Source: Oceanospirillaceae bacterium (GTDB lineage Bacteria > Pseudomonadota > Gammaproteobacteria > Pseudomonadales > Balneatricaceae). From it: a stretch of DNA of 50,457 nt. The notes under the pieces are model-generated. The model was not told the origin of the DNA, did no database searches, and was given only the letters and a program-made list of their open reading frames with translations. Position numbers and translations under genes: made by a program. This document shows, one piece after another, positions 25,737-36,583 of the stretch (position 1 is the first letter of the stretch; every line of letters begins with the position of its first letter). Where the stretch lies: NCBI GenBank assembly GCA_013215375.1, contig JABSRB010000039.1:1-50457 (forward strand), in the 5' to 3' direction.

Positions 25737-28700
25737 AACAATGCCTGCTCCATAGCAACTTTCAGCCTGTTAAATTCAATTTCCAGCTGAGTGATATTCT
25801 CTTCAATTTCTTTAAGGTTTCCGGCCTTACCGGCCTGCTCAAGTTTCAGTGCTAGAGCACTTAAAGCGATACCCCCAACGTTGGCAGACGCACCTTTAAT
25901 TTGGTGCATAATGGCCCCTGCCTGCTTTGCTTGGTTTTCTTTCACACTCACTTTGAGCTTATCAAGTTGCTCAACTAAATCTACGGCGAAAATTTCTGCA
26001 ACGGACTTCATTAGTTCAGCATCGTTCATGAGCCTGCTCGCCATGTCTTCATAGTCAAAAATGACCTTATCACCCTCGGTCTTATTTTGACTGACCTCTG
26101 GCTCAAGTTCGATGGCTGCCTCAGACGCTACTTTAGTCTTTTTAGGTAGCCATTTAGTCAGCATATCAATCACTTTTTTAGGTTCTATAGGCTTTGATAA
26201 ATAGTCATCCATACCCGCATCCAGACATTTTTGTCTATCGCCTGCCATCGCATTAGCCGTCATCGCTATAATAGGAATAGCACTATTCTTTATTCCTAGA
26301 GGCTCTGACCGTATTTTTTGGGTCGCCTCATAACCATCTAAAATAGGCATTTGGCAGTCCATAAAGACTAACTCGTGGGTACTAAGCCCCTGCAATGCGA
26401 CTATCGCTTCCTCGCCATTTCCAGCGAGGTCCACAGTGACTCCTAATACACGTAATAAACCTTCTATCACCAATTGATTGGTTGGGTTGTCTTCCACCAC
26501 TAAAACATGCGCTTTAAAAATTGCCTGCTCTTTGGAGGAATATCGAGTGATAAATTCTGGCGCGGACTTTTTAAGATCAGACACCAGCAATAACACATCG
26601 AATAGCTCAGATTGATGAATGGGTTTCGTGATATAGCCTTTAAAACCAGCAGCTTTCATTTTAACGGCATCACCACGCTGGGCTTGTGAGGAGGCCATTA
26701 TTAACTTGGTAGCAGCCAATTGCGGATCAGCTTGGATCTGCAGGCATAAATCTAAGCCTGTAGTATCTGGCATGTGCATATCTAAAATAGCGATGGTGTA
26801 GGGCCTAAACTCTTGTGCAGCCCGAGCTAACTCTGCCATAGCAGCTTTTGCACTGTCCACGACAGTGTGCGGGACTTCCCAAAGACTGTGTAGCTGCTGC
26901 ATTAAATCTCGGTTGGTTTCATTATCATCGACGATTAATACTTTTTCATTTTTAATATTAGAATTATAAATAGGCGTATCTGTTAGCGCTTCAGCCCTTA
27001 AAAGTGGCAACGTAAACCAAAAAGTTGACCCTTTTCCTACTTCACTGTTGATACCTATATCGCCACCCATCAACTCAACTAATTGTTTACAAATTGATAA
27101 ACCTAACCCCGTACCACCATATTTCCTGGTAGTAGAGCTATCTGCTTGAGTAAATTTGTCGAATAAATGCTGTTGCTGCTCATCACCAATACCAATACCG
27201 GTATCTCTAATTTCAAAACGATACAGCCTTTGCTCTGCGCTCTGCTCAACGAGTTGCACAAATACCGCAACTTCGCCCTCCTCAGTAAATTTAATCGCAT
27301 TGCCAATTAAATTAGTCAGTATTTGTCTTATCCGGCCAGGATCGGCCTTAACCCATTGTTGGATGATGGGAGTGGCGGGACAAATAAGTTGTAGATTTTT
27401 CCGCCCCGATTGAAAACTCATCGTGGTACCCACGTCTTCAACCATTTGCCCTAAATTGAAAGGGATTAGCTCAAGATCTAATTTACCAGCCTCTACTTTT
27501 GAAAAGTCCAAGATATCATTGATAATACTTAACAAGCCTACCGCAGATGACTTAACGGTATTGGCTAATTTGTGTTGATCTACGCTGAGTTCGGTTTCTA
27601 ACAGTAGGTTGGTCATACCGATAACGCCATTCATCGGTGTGCGTATTTCATGACTCATGTTGGCTAAAAAGTCTGCCTTAGAATGACTGGCAACTTCTGC
27701 CAGCTCTTTAGCGATGACCAGTTTTGCTAAGTTTTCTTTTTGCTCAGTGACATCCGTGCGAATGGAAGTAAAGCCATCGACTTGCTTTTCAGCATTAAAA
27801 TTGGGCACAATAGTGGTATCAACCCAGTAGTATTGGCCGTCCTTCGTTTTATTACGTACTTCATCACACCAAACATCACCCGCTAACACCGTTTTATGCA
27901 TCTCTTGCCAATAACTTTTAGACTGATTATTAGAGTTTAATAATCGGTGTTTTTGACCGAGTAGTTCATGCTCAGCATAACCACTTATCTGAATGAACTT
28001 ATCATTTACATATAAAATGGTGCCCTTAAGATCTGTCATTGACACAAGAGAGTGTTGGTCTAAGGCAAACTTGGCAGATTCAGCTTGAATTTTCGCTTTT
28101 AATAAATCAGAGGCATCTGCTTCTGCCTGAATTTTTGCATCTAACAATTCAGCAGTACTTAGCTCTGCTCTCTCTTTTGCCACAGTGAGCAACCTAGCAT
28201 CTTTTTTCTTTTGCGTAATGTCAGTACGGATTGAGGTAAAGCCATTCACTTTATTGTTTTTATCAAAATTGGGCACTATCGTAGTATCAACCCAATAGTA
28301 ATGACCATCTTTGGCTCTATTACGGACTTCATCGTGCCAGATGTTTCCCGCTAATACCGTCCTATGCATTTCTTGCCAATAAGATTCTGACTGGTTTTGT
28401 GAATTGAGAATTTTATGTTTTCTTCCAATCAGTTCAGCTTTGCTATAACCACTTACCTCAGAAAACTTATCGTTAACATAAGTAATATTGCCTTGTTTGT
28501 CTGACATAGAGACTAACGAGTGCGCATTCATGGCAAACTTTTGGTTTTTTAATGGTGTCATCAACGCATTCACTTGATGCTTTGATTCGTTGCTAAGCAG
28601 TCTTAATAGGATATAAAAAAAGACACTAAAAACCACAATAAAAATCACAGATAACTGATAGCTACCGCTTTGCTGCCATGACAATTGCTGATCAATGGGA

Positions 28701-29281
28701 ACATTCACTTCTAACACACCACGTACATCACCTAATTTCCAGCCCACTTTTGGCGTCAAAGGATGCGTATTATGACAATCAACACAAGCTTGCTGCGTTA
28801 AAAGATCAGCGATAGCGACTCGCACTATGCTACGTCCGGCTATTTTTTCAATTGCAACAAAAGGCTCATTAGGTTTTAGATTAAGCTGTTTCCATGCTTG
28901 TTTCTGAAAGGCATCTAATACCCTATTGGCACGTGCAGGAAATGGATAAGCGGAATAGAGGTTAATTTGTAAGCCACTAGATTTAGAAAGTTCACTTAGT
29001 TCATGAATCATCGTTGCTGGGAGAGGAATACTATTTATTTTATCTTTGTAATCACTTGATGCAGAAACCAAACCTGCTGCTGTCAGTTTGCTGACTACAT
29101 TTTTTGTGTAGTAATTTCTTAATCGGGAATATTGCTTCGCTGTATTTTGCGCCACTAAGGTAGCTTCTTTGACAGTACTCTCATTAAAAACAAACGGTAC
29201 GATACTGATGATAATTAAAATACCAAGAATGGCTAATCCTAATATCTGCCTCCATAAAGAGCGTATTATATCTTGCTGCAT
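25733..29281 (-). CDS. hybrid sensor histidine kinase: DUF3365, two PAS, HisKA, HATPase, two REC, HPt
   Basis: A 1182-residue membrane kinase. TM1 is at about 12-33. A periplasmic DUF3365-type domain carries a haem-binding motif CVDCH (166-170). TM2 is at about 210-228. Two near-identical PAS domains (about 250-360 and 408-515) follow, each with [11 protein letters not shown] and FTSIRTD. HisKA has [11 protein letters not shown] (His544). The ATPase has N, G1 and G2 boxes ([24 protein letters not shown]). Receivers have Asp834 and Asp975, and the HPt domain has His1126 ([13 protein letters not shown]). The haem suggests sensing of redox or diatomic gas. The ATG at 29281 has GGAG; an upstream ATG at 29308 does not. 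The output is the overlapping diguanylate cyclase. Confidence 0.94.
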   Translation of the reverse strand: MQQDIIRSLWRQILGLAILGILIIISIVPFVFNESTVKEATLVAQNTAKQYSRLRNYYTKNVVSKLTAAGLVSASSDYKDKINSIPLPATMIHELSELSKSSGLQINLYSAYPFPARANRVLDAFQKQAWKQLNLKPNEPFVAIEKIAGRSIVRVAIADLLTQQACVDCHNTHPLTPKVGWKLGDVRGVLEVNVPIDQQLSWQQSGSYQLSVIFIVVFSVFFYILLRLLSNESKHQVNALMTPLKNQKFAMNAHSLVSMSDKQGNITYVNDKFSEVSGYSKAELIGRKHKILNSQNQSESYWQEMHRTVLAGNIWHDEVRNRAKDGHYYWVDTTIVPNFDKNNKVNGFTSIRTDITQKKKDARLLTVAKERAELSTAELLDAKIQAEADASDLLKAKIQAESAKFALDQHSLVSMTDLKGTILYVNDKFIQISGYAEHELLGQKHRLLNSNNQSKSYWQEMHKTVLAGDVWCDEVRNKTKDGQYYWVDTTIVPNFNAEKQVDGFTSIRTDVTEQKENLAKLVIAKELAEVASHSKADFLANMSHEIRTPMNGVIGMTNLLLETELSVDQHKLANTVKSSAVGLLSIINDILDFSKVEAGKLDLELIPFNLGQMVEDVGTTMSFQSGRKNLQLICPATPIIQQWVKADPGRIRQILTNLIGNAIKFTEEGEVAVFVQLVEQSAEQRLYRFEIRDTGIGIGDEQQQHLFDKFTQADSSTTRKYGGTGLGLSICKQLVELMGGDIGINSEVGKGSTFWFTLPLLRAEALTDTPIYNSNIKNEKVLIVDDNETNRDLMQQLHSLWEVPHTVVDSAKAAMAELARAAQEFRPYTIAILDMHMPDTTGLDLCLQIQADPQLAATKLIMASSQAQRGDAVKMKAAGFKGYITKPIHQSELFDVLLLVSDLKKSAPEFITRYSSKEQAIFKAHVLVVEDNPTNQLVIEGLLRVLGVTVDLAGNGEEAIVALQGLSTHELVFMDCQMPILDGYEATQKIRSEPLGIKNSAIPIIAMTANAMAGDRQKCLDAGMDDYLSKPIEPKKVIDMLTKWLPKKTKVASEAAIELEPEVSQNKTEGDKVIFDYEDMASRLMNDAELMKSVAEIFAVDLVEQLDKLKVSVKENQAKQAGAIMHQIKGASANVGGIALSALALKLEQAGKAGNLKEIEENITQLEIEFNRLKVAMEQALL

Positions 29282-29771
29282 TAATATCTCCGTTTTATCT
29301 AAAAACAATTAATGTCAGTGTTTAATAACATTATATACACTAATAAATTCACTAGTAAGCTCAAGGCCTCCTGCTTAATTGTAGTTCTTTTAACAAAAAA
29401 ACCATTATTAATATTAACTTAACAGCGTTTTTGCTTATATAACATACTGAATGAGCAGCTTTTGCCGTAAAAGAGACGTGAGAATCTAGAATGAGTGGAG
29501 GATTATCTCAACGGAGATTAAGTAGAAACCTTATAAGTTATTTAGCGAAACAACAGATGTTAACTAAACGAAAATCTCAATTTTCATATGGAAAGCTATT
29601 TTTATAGCCTCTTAAGTGTAGTCATTTATAGAGACTGCATCGATAACTCACATTCAGATACTTGGCCGTTGTGACTGTTACGACTGAGTTTCACCGTTGA
29701 CAACTATACCTAGTCGCGCTCAGATTAAATCAATGGCACAACTACAATAGACGACTGTTTCTGGTCGAGCA
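29282..29771. other. 490-bp intergenic region
   Basis: It contains the promoter of the kinase-cyclase operon on the left. No credible ORF, RNA or repeat was seen in the rest. It is AT-rich near the kinase start. Confidence 0.45.
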
Positions 29772-30500
29772 CTATTTAATAAATGAGGCCACTTCTGTTT
29801 GTGTTAAGTAGCGCCATTCGCCTACTTCAACATCTAGTGCAACGTCACCAATTTTTTCGCGATGCAGAGCGACTACCCGATTTCCAATCGCTGCAAACAT
29901 GCGTTTAACCTGATGGTATTTTCCTTCGATGATAGTTAGCAGCACTTCCTTGTCAGTGACTATTTCTAAGTGTGCAGGCAAAGTAAGTTGCAGCTCTCCT
30001 TGCAGCTCAATACCCATTTTAAACCTAGCGACTAGCTTGTCTTTGGCCTCATCTGTAATGCTAGTAGACAACAATACACGATAGACTTTTTTACATTGCT
30101 TGGTAGGCACAGTAATATTGTAAGTCCAACGTCCATCATCCGTTATTAAGACTAAGCCTGTGGTATCAACATCTAAACGCCCCGCTATATGCAGCTCCTG
30201 GACTCTATCTATAGCCAAATCATTAAACAGTGAGGGGTACCCTTTCTCATCGGTACTGGAACATATAACTCCCGCAGGTTTATGCAGTAAAAGGTAACGA
30301 AAAGCGCGTGTTTTCAGCCGCTGACCCTCTAGAAAAATACAGTTGTTCTCATGCACTTGAGTCGATGCATTGATAATATCACCATCATTTTCAACCCCAC
30401 TCATAAGCCCATTCACCAACACCTCGCCAGCATTTATCCGCTCAACGGCTTCAGCTTTAGTTAACTCGGTACTTTTACATATATATTTATCTAGGCGCAT
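29772..30500 (-). CDS. rsuA: 16S rRNA pseudouridine(516) synthase, RsuA family
   Basis: 242 residues. An N-terminal S4 RNA-binding domain (MRLDKYICKSTELTKAEAVERINAGEVLVNG, 1-31) is followed by the RsuA/RluB/E/F catalytic domain with HKPAGVICSS, the catalytic Asp110 in AGRLDVDTTGL, and KYHQVKRMFAAIGN. Length and the EGKYHQVKRM block fit RsuA, which modifies U516 of 16S rRNA in the small-subunit decoding region. RluE and RluF differ in length. It appears to be a single gene with its own promoter. Confidence 0.88.
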   Translation of the reverse strand: MRLDKYICKSTELTKAEAVERINAGEVLVNGLMSGVENDGDIINASTQVHENNCIFLEGQRLKTRAFRYLLLHKPAGVICSSTDEKGYPSLFNDLAIDRVQELHIAGRLDVDTTGLVLITDDGRWTYNITVPTKQCKKVYRVLLSTSITDEAKDKLVARFKMGIELQGELQLTLPAHLEIVTDKEVLLTIIEGKYHQVKRMFAAIGNRVVALHREKIGDVALDVEVGEWRYLTQTEVASFIK

Positions 30501-30695
30501 GGAAAATAATCAGCAATGAATAAGCCAAGTATTATGCTTGCCTTGCAGCGGATTATCAAAGAACGCACTGGGATAATTAACATACGAGAACGTTAAAATT
30601 ATTAATCATAGGGAAGGTTTTACTAACGCCGCTACTTACATAGCCAAAATAACCCTACAGCCACATGTCGCTTAGCAGCAGATCAGATGATGCGA

Positions 30696-31181
30696 TTAAA
30701 CACAATCTTCACGTAATTGACTGACAATATCCAGCATTATCCACAGCTCACCTTTCGTAAATGAATTGACACTTTGGTCCCCTCCCAGAAAGGGATAAGG
30801 TTGCGGGATATAGATATCATCTCCTTCAAGCGCACCCAGCTGATTACGAATATTTTGCACCTGCTCAGGCTTTAGAACGTACTCTAAAAATCCTGGATCC
30901 AACAACACGCTCTCCTCAAACTCCTTGATGGAAGAAAATGCCCCATACGATTTAGCCGCTCCCCTAAAAGGATAAAAAACAGCATAATCGTTATTACTTG
31001 GGTTGAACAAAAATATATGCCCAAGATTAGAGTAGCCGACTATTTTTTCATAATGTTGGTAGTCATTGATCCAGCAACCAATGGCAGCGGAGCTCTGTGG
31101 CTCAATCAGCCGATAAATATTTTCGGCACCTTGAGACAAACCACTGTTAAGCGCCAATAAAAGTACGATAATGTTTTTCAT
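30696..31181 (-). CDS. secreted protein with DUF1851/Tdi1-like immunity domain
   Basis: 161 residues. The signal peptide cleaves near SQGA-ENI. The remainder resembles the C-terminal part of T6SS immunity protein Tdi1 (DUF1851): GYSNLGHIFLFNPSNNDYAV, an F-rich acidic helix, then EGDDIYIPQPYPFLGGDQSV, matching the family pattern in which a DE-x-Y block precedes a P-x-LGG block, and a last helix ending VSQL. Tdi1 itself is cytoplasmic, so a signal peptide is odd; it could protect against a periplasmic toxin or have another role. No effector or T6SS gene is nearby. The family call is from remembered motifs and needs a profile search. Confidence 0.55.
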   Translation of the reverse strand: MKNIIVLLLALNSGLSQGAENIYRLIEPQSSAAIGCWINDYQHYEKIVGYSNLGHIFLFNPSNNDYAVFYPFRGAAKSYGAFSSIKEFEESVLLDPGFLEYVLKPEQVQNIRNQLGALEGDDIYIPQPYPFLGGDQSVNSFTKGELWIMLDIVSQLREDCV

Positions 31182-31240
31182 ATTGAAATATATTAATCTA
31201 ACCTACTGTTATTTAAATAAATTATTTATAAACACAAAAA

Positions 31241-31882
31241 TCATTTTTGAGCTTCATAAATAAAACCGCAGCCAAAGCCGATAAAAGTAATACCCGAAAT
31301 ACGCGCCAGCAACTTTCTTGCGCTTAGATCTACCAAGCGCCCCTTCATTTTGAAAGCTAATAATGCATAAATGCCATGCACTGTCGCCACAATGCAAATG
31401 ACAGAAATAAACATAATGCCAAACTGTAAAGGGACGGACTTTGTCTGATCCAAGAAGGCTGGAAACACTGCTGACAGAAACAAGATAGATTTGGGATTGC
31501 TATAGGAGATCAACATCGCCTTAAATATAAGCGTGAAGGGAGAGCGCTCCATTTTTTGCTCACGACCAAGCGCCAAGTCAAATCCTTGGGCTTCGCCCAA
31601 TGAAGCGCTTAACATTTTCAATCCCATCCACACTAAATAAATGCCTCCGGCTATTTTCATAGCGCCAAACACAGCAGGTACTGCCAACAACAAAGCACCA
31701 ACCCCTATAGCGGCTGCTAAGGCAACCGTAAAGAGGGCTATTAAATTACCAAGGATTGTATAAAAAGCCCCCTTCGCTCCCAAGTTAAGCGTTTGCACAA
31801 TAACCGCAATCACATTGGGCCCAGGCGAAATAGATGCCACCCCTAAGATTGAGGCAAATATTATCCAGCTCGCTAAATCCAT
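31241..31882 (-). CDS. LysE family translocator (amino-acid exporter)
   Basis: A 213-residue inner-membrane protein with six hydrophobic segments. It has the LysE/RhtB hallmark SPGPNVIAVIVQTLNLGAKG (about residues 21-40), a G-rich TM2/3, LVWMGLKML, and SNPKSILFLSAVFPAFLD in the second half. These proteins export amino acids or homoserine/threonine lactones; the substrate here is not predictable. The ATG at 31882 has AAAAGGAG eight bases upstream; a GTG three codons earlier overlaps that site. The stop region is only 60 bp from the secreted protein's start. Confidence 0.92.
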   Translation of the reverse strand: MDLASWIIFASILGVASISPGPNVIAVIVQTLNLGAKGAFYTILGNLIALFTVALAAAIGVGALLLAVPAVFGAMKIAGGIYLVWMGLKMLSASLGEAQGFDLALGREQKMERSPFTLIFKAMLISYSNPKSILFLSAVFPAFLDQTKSVPLQFGIMFISVICIVATVHGIYALLAFKMKGRLVDLSARKLLARISGITFIGFGCGFIYEAQK

Positions 31883-32189
31883 TTCAATCACTCCTTTTAT
31901 TTATCAGTGCTCACAGCTCAGGATCCGCCATTATTAGCAGAGACATCGTATCAGTCATTTCTTAATGACAAGGTTCTATTTTCATAGGCGTAATCACAAC
32001 ATATTAATTGGCTTTGGTATGTAATATAGATCCCCGGGGCATGCCCTCTCGTGTCGTGAGCCTTCACTTACGGATGCGGGGTACTCCTAGTTACTTTTGG
32101 TTCTTACAAGTTCGTGCCCCAAAGGGCGGGGAATTAACCCTTGATGTTTTAGACCCGCCTAATTCAGCTCTATTAAATTTTGTAGATCA
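31883..32189. other. intergenic region with repeat remnant
   Basis: A GC-rich block from 32030 to 32135 (ATCCCCGGGGCAT, GGGGTACTCCTAGTTAC) contrasts with the AT-rich surroundings and leads into the dispersed repeat at 32138. It may be a remnant of a mobile or palindromic element. An ORF crossing it is not credible. Confidence 0.4.
32138..32177. repeat. diverged dispersed repeat, copy 2
   Basis: Similar to 8406-8447: CCCTTGATGTTTTAG followed by CAGCTCTATTAAA. It lies directly past the stop of the binding-protein gene. Confidence 0.4.
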
Positions 32190-32939
32190 TCATTGACCCA
32201 TCCAGCGTATACGAGCATCTCTGACGATACTCGTATATGTCCCATCAGCTTTCATCTGCTCTAAAGTAACCGCAATTTTTTGAGCTAATTGCTGATGTTG
32301 GTTATGCATAAAAGCGTATATTTTACTTTCCTCTAATTTACCCACTTCAATAACGTGGGAGAAAGCCGCTGTATTTTTCGTTATTTTTCCGCCTTGATTA
32401 CTGGTAGTAACTACAACATCTACTCTATTCGCCACTAGCAGCGCAAAGGCATGTTCATCGTCTTGTACACGTATAATATTGTCCGCTTCTAAAACCTGAT
32501 CGAGAATATTAGTAATATTTTTACGTCCCCGGTAATAGGCAACTTTCAGTCCGCGCAGATCCTTCCAAGATGATAAATGCAAAGGGCGGATAGCAAATGC
32601 CGCCACCGAGACCGACAGCAACTGCGATTCTACTCTTAATAAATTGGCATACTTACCTTTACTGACCTGATGAAAATTGTAAACCCTGTGTAATTCCCCA
32701 TCAAAAACACCAGAATTAGAGAGCTTTAATGAGCGTAAGCTTGGCCGATAACTTGCGTGAAATAGAATACCATTGCGTTTAAAAGCTTCTGCGAGTAGCG
32801 GTACTGTGATGCTGGGATTATAGGTATTAAGAGGCGCCCCTCCTGAAAAGGAGACCTCTTTTATACTCTGAGCATTGACCGTTTGAAAAATCAAGAAAGT
32901 GATGACTAAGAGCAAGCTAGTCATGGTATTTTTTTTCAT
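32190..32939 (-). CDS. periplasmic solute-binding protein-like (SBP family 3), orphan
   Basis: 249 residues. The signal peptide cleaves near TVNA-QSI. The body follows the two-lobe SBP_bac_3 pattern: NPSITVPLLAEAFKRNGI, RSLKLSNSGVFDGELHRV, LRGLKVAYYRGRKN, and EHAFALLVANRVDVVVTT, with IVRDARIRWMGQ at the end. It lacks the usual GYxPPF opening, so the ligand is unclear. No transporter genes adjoin it; a chemoreceptor gene lies upstream. GGAGGAG supports the ATG at 32939 rather than the upstream ATG at 32978. Confidence 0.75.
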   Translation of the reverse strand: MKKNTMTSLLLVITFLIFQTVNAQSIKEVSFSGGAPLNTYNPSITVPLLAEAFKRNGILFHASYRPSLRSLKLSNSGVFDGELHRVYNFHQVSKGKYANLLRVESQLLSVSVAAFAIRPLHLSSWKDLRGLKVAYYRGRKNITNILDQVLEADNIIRVQDDEHAFALLVANRVDVVVTTSNQGGKITKNTAAFSHVIEVGKLEESKIYAFMHNQHQQLAQKIAVTLEQMKADGTYTSIVRDARIRWMGQ

Positions 32940-32989
32940 TGTTATCTCCTCCTCAATATGAAAATCGCGAGAAAACACCGCAAAATGTT

Positions 32990-33256
32990 AATAGCAAACA
33001 TGACTAATTATTATACATTATTACCAACAATAGAACTTGTACCCCTATACCAACACAAGCACGGTTAGCGAAGTAAAAGGACCATTGAGATCTATAGATA
33101 AAGAGAGTTTTAACAAAACACTGCAGGACATGGTTGCTTATAAAGCCAAAATGCAATGTTGAAAAAGTAAACGGAGACCCAAGGATACTTGGGCATAATA
33201 TTCTGCGTTATAAAAGAGCCTGAGAAGTAATCACTTAACGGCTCAAAATTTATAAC
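32990..33256. other. short intergenic region with possible gene remnant
   Basis: The frame at about 33046-33164 reads protein-like (GPLRSIDKESFNKTLQDMV, then a stop) but has no usable start codon. It may be the tail of a lost gene. No match is known. Confidence 0.2.
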
Positions 33257-35446
33257 CTAGATTTTAAAGCGCACCACTAGCTGTTTTAATTGATTTGAGG
33301 TTTTGTCTAAGTTTTCACTGGCAATCACATTATCCTGGGCGGTAGCACTGGTCTGCTGAGTATAGTGACTTATTTCTCGAAGTTTTTTGGAAATATCTTC
33401 CACACTACTAATTCTAGAATGAGTTGAGGTTTCAATTTCACGGTTGACCAGCGAGATCTCCCCAACACTTTTTGCCGTGGTGTCTAAGGCATCGTATACC
33501 TGTTGCGTTGCCGTCACATTTTCTTCTACTTTGAGCATACCCTGCGCCATGGTTGTAGCACCCTGCTCGGCATTGAGTTGCAACTTTTCTATCAATTGTT
33601 GAATTTCTATCGTGGCGGCGCTGGTATTTTGTGCCAACTGTCTCACTTCATCTGCAACAACAGCAAACCCCCGGCCATGATCTCCTGCCCTAGCAGCTTC
33701 TATGGCTGCATTTAACGCGAGTAGATTGGTTTGCTCAGCAACCCCCCTGATTACGTTTAGTATCTTACCTATATCATCACTGTCATTTTTAAGCAGCTTC
33801 ATCGACTCCTCGGCCATGCTCATGGTCTCTGACAGCTGGGATATTTTAGCGACCGACTTATTAATACTCGTCATACTTAGCTGCACAGCATTTTCTGCAC
33901 TCACAGCATTTTCTACCGCCACTGAAGTATTTTCAGCGACCGACTTAAACATATCCGTTAACTGCTCGGCTTCATCGACAATTTCAACAGTGATCTGTTC
34001 TTGGTGGCTCAGAGACTCTTGAGTTTTCAGAGAAGTATTGTTCATACTGATAGCGCTTTTGGCGATCTCTTCACCGGCGTCTTTCATGTCACGAACGTTT
34101 TGATTCAGCCCCACAACCAGTGAATTCACATCGTTTATTAATACTTTTAACTCACCGACTGCACCTTTATCAGTGATGTTAGTCGTCAGGTCATTATTGG
34201 TAATGCGCTTAACCCCAGCGACAAAACGACTCAGAGGTTTAATGATGCAACGGCGCAAGACCACAATGATCACAATACTTAAAAACAAAGCAATTACGCA
34301 GATGCCAAGAATCATAATAGGGATAAATTTAGCATTTTGTTTAGCGCTTTGGGCACGTGTTTCAACTTGCGCTAATTTACCCGATTGATCCCCAGATACC
34401 TTGGCTTGCATAGCGGTGATCGATTCAGAAATGTTTTGTGCGACGGCAGGTATAACGCTTAGTGATTTACCTAGCTCCTTTAAATTGTCAGATAACAACA
34501 GGGCCAATGTTTGATTGGCCTTATTGGCATTATTTATAAGCGCTATGGATTGATCTAAAATCAAATTGCCTTCTTTACTGGCTTTTTTCTGTTGATCAAT
34601 CTGGGATTTTGCCGTGCTGGTAAACGTTAATGCTTTATCGATACCTTGCTTAGCTAACGCATTGGCCTGAGTGGCAATGCTGGTAGAAAGTGCCACGATA
34701 GCATCCCCCTGACTAATCAAAGCACGACTGCCAAATAATCTAAGCATAGGGTTTTGCTGTTTTGAGAATTCTTTGAGTTTTTTAGCAAATGGCTGAAGTT
34801 GCTTTTCTAAGGTTTGCAGCTCTTTGATCATTGATGCGCTGATTGCCACTTTCTTGCCCAGTGCGGTGATAATCTTCAACTGGCTAAAAATGGCTTTAAT
34901 ATTGATCTCGGCCTTGCCTAAACCTTTAGAGTCTTGATTAATAAGCTGAAATGTATTGATCAGTAACTGCATACTCTGGCGATCAACCTGCTGCGCCGCA
35001 TTGATTAACTCCTGCAGAGGGCCGCTAATCAACAGTAAATTTTGCTCAATCTTGCCGGTAGCACTATTTATAATAGCTAGGCCCTTATTATTTTTTGATA
35101 CTAGCTCTGCAAATTTTTCTAAAGCTTTGTCTATATCAACACTAGCCTGTTGATTATCTATTAACTTCGACTCTAAACTGTTGAGCTTTACATATGCTTT
35201 TTCGGCTTCAGACAGCTCAGCAACTTGGCTGGTTAAACTTTTGAGAGTCTCTATCCCCTGATTCATCCCCGATTGCACAGTGTTAATTTCTGTGCGCATG
35301 AAGTCTAGGTCGTCACTGAGACGAGACGTGCCGAAATAAGCGATAGCGCCTATTACAAACAAGAGTAAGGTTACGCAGTACACAGCACTTTGAATATAAA
35401 ATCCAATTGACCGTCCTACTGCTGAAGTATCCGAATTTATTAGCAT
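33257..35446 (-). CDS. methyl-accepting chemotaxis protein, long periplasmic helical domain
   Basis: A 729-residue chemoreceptor. TM1 is at about 17-37 ([16 protein letters not shown]). A long, almost wholly helical, Gln/Ser/Lys-rich periplasmic region of about 320 residues resembles a double four-helix bundle. TM2 is at about 375-395 ([21 protein letters not shown]), followed by HAMP. The signalling domain has the tip [21 protein letters not shown]. No methyl-esterase tether pentapeptide is present. Ligand unknown; the gene upstream of the orphan binding protein may share a signal with it. The ATG at 35446 has AGGTG; the 22-residue longer reading does not. Confidence 0.93.
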   Translation of the reverse strand: MLINSDTSAVGRSIGFYIQSAVYCVTLLLFVIGAIAYFGTSRLSDDLDFMRTEINTVQSGMNQGIETLKSLTSQVAELSEAEKAYVKLNSLESKLIDNQQASVDIDKALEKFAELVSKNNKGLAIINSATGKIEQNLLLISGPLQELINAAQQVDRQSMQLLINTFQLINQDSKGLGKAEINIKAIFSQLKIITALGKKVAISASMIKELQTLEKQLQPFAKKLKEFSKQQNPMLRLFGSRALISQGDAIVALSTSIATQANALAKQGIDKALTFTSTAKSQIDQQKKASKEGNLILDQSIALINNANKANQTLALLLSDNLKELGKSLSVIPAVAQNISESITAMQAKVSGDQSGKLAQVETRAQSAKQNAKFIPIMILGICVIALFLSIVIIVVLRRCIIKPLSRFVAGVKRITNNDLTTNITDKGAVGELKVLINDVNSLVVGLNQNVRDMKDAGEEIAKSAISMNNTSLKTQESLSHQEQITVEIVDEAEQLTDMFKSVAENTSVAVENAVSAENAVQLSMTSINKSVAKISQLSETMSMAEESMKLLKNDSDDIGKILNVIRGVAEQTNLLALNAAIEAARAGDHGRGFAVVADEVRQLAQNTSAATIEIQQLIEKLQLNAEQGATTMAQGMLKVEENVTATQQVYDALDTTAKSVGEISLVNREIETSTHSRISSVEDISKKLREISHYTQQTSATAQDNVIASENLDKTSNQLKQLVVRFKI

Positions 35447-35956
35447 AATCAAGCACCTGATATTTTTTTTGTTGAGTAGCTCAATTCCACAATAAGTAAA
35501 TTTATCTATCAATACAAGAAATTACAGTAAATTATACTAAAACCATCTTTTTTATTACTTTTATTAAACATGCATATCTGCGCTATCGTTGCATCGATTT
35601 GCCAAGAATAACTCAAGCCTCTATTAACCTCTGTATGAGCTACGGTGACACAAAGGCTGTTGTAACAATTTTAACTGAGGGCGAGTTTAAGACTGAATTT
35701 TAATGGGGGGGTATTCTGCTGAAGAGGCCTGTTCAGACGATGCTCTTAACTGCAATCGTCAATGCTCAGAATTTAGGCTTGGTCGGGAAAAAATCATATG
35801 ATTCTGTATTCTAGACACATACGCTCTTTGACATTGCCTGCAGGGATGCAGGTACTTAGAATTTGTCGGGAACAAAATTCTGCTAACCTCCCGCTTAGCT
35901 TTCTTGCACAAAAAAGCCCCGATGTGGATCGAGGCTTAAAAGTATAAATCATTAAA
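35447..35956. other. intergenic region between chemoreceptor and tRNA-Ser
   Basis: No credible ORF. A small perfect hairpin CCTGCA-GGGA-TGCAGG lies at 35837-35852. Two imperfect direct copies of AGAATTT followed by GTCGGGAA occur near 35768-35790 and 35858-35875. The right part contains the tRNA terminator. Confidence 0.45.
35910..35940 (-). terminator. terminator of tRNA-Ser
   Basis: On the minus strand AAGCCTCGAT, a 4-nt loop, ATCGGGGCTT (one G-U pair) and six T, starting 17 bp after the tRNA CCA end. Confidence 0.8.
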
Positions 35957-36044
35957 TGGCGGTGAGGGAGGGATTCGAACCCTCGATAGGTTGCCCTATA
36001 CACACTTTCCAGGCGTGCTCCTTCGGCCACTCGGACACCTCACC
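35957..36044 (-). tRNA. tRNA-Ser(GGA)
   Basis: 88 nt including an encoded CCA. The acceptor stem GGTGAGG pairs with CCTCACC, the discriminator is G, and it has a D-arm and a long variable arm (class II). The anticodon loop CTGGAAA reads GGA (serine UCC/UCU) and the T-loop is GGTTCGAATCC. A T-run terminator follows. All features match bacterial tRNA-Ser(GGA), which is 88 nt in E. coli. Confidence 0.96.
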
Positions 36045-36272
36045 GCTGATGTAGGTTGATTGACACTACATTCCTTGGAACCTGCTACAAAGCCACGTTT
36101 CAAGAGCTGCGTATGCTACCAGAATTCAAATAAACGGCAAGGGTTTATCGCATTCAATTATCGTTTTATTTAAATGCTGATTTTAGTGGCAACTTGTTCT
36201 TAAGTTACAACATATGCCCTCTACTAGAATCGGTGATAACAAAAACTTATCAGGTGTAGAAATTATTTTTAA

Positions 36273-36473
36273 TTGGACTTATTCTGCCAATATACGACAA
36301 TCGTTTATTGGATAATTATTGGCGTGCTAATTCTATATTTAATTTGGTTAACAACTAGCCCGGATATTGCGTGCAATACCGTGATGATAGCGCCGCTAAT
36401 TGTTTTTACAGGCTTTTTTTCGATTGAGCACCCTACTGGTGTGTCCGGTCGATTGAGAAAGAAAAGTCTGTAA
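36273..36473 (+). CDS. possible small membrane protein
   Basis: 66 residues from a TTG start: two hydrophobic stretches (about 9-27 and 33-50) and a basic C-terminus RLRKKSL. The ribosome-binding site is poor and no family was recognised, so it may not be expressed. It lies in the spacer between tRNA-Ser and the D-glutamate cyclase operon. Confidence 0.3.
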   Translation: MDLFCQYTTIVYWIIIGVLILYLIWLTTSPDIACNTVMIAPLIVFTGFFSIEHPTGVSGRLRKKSL

Positions 36474-36583
36474 AATCAAGGAGCAAGCTAGAACACGAGC
36501 TGTTGCATGCAATATTCGGGCTAGCCTGCCGATCACTGTTTATCTTTCTTGTATGACGTTTACCATCATTCAGAGGTGCTTTA

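Noticed and set aside
32008-32196. 62-residue ORF after the LysE gene
   Set aside because: Lies in the GC-rich repeat remnant, overlaps a gene end and shows no coding features.
33046-33164. Small gene ending KAKMQC
   Set aside because: The frame looks protein-like but has no acceptable start codon or ribosome-binding site; at most a gene remnant.
35794-36030. 78-residue ORF on the minus strand
   Set aside because: It is a translation through the tRNA-Ser gene and its terminator.
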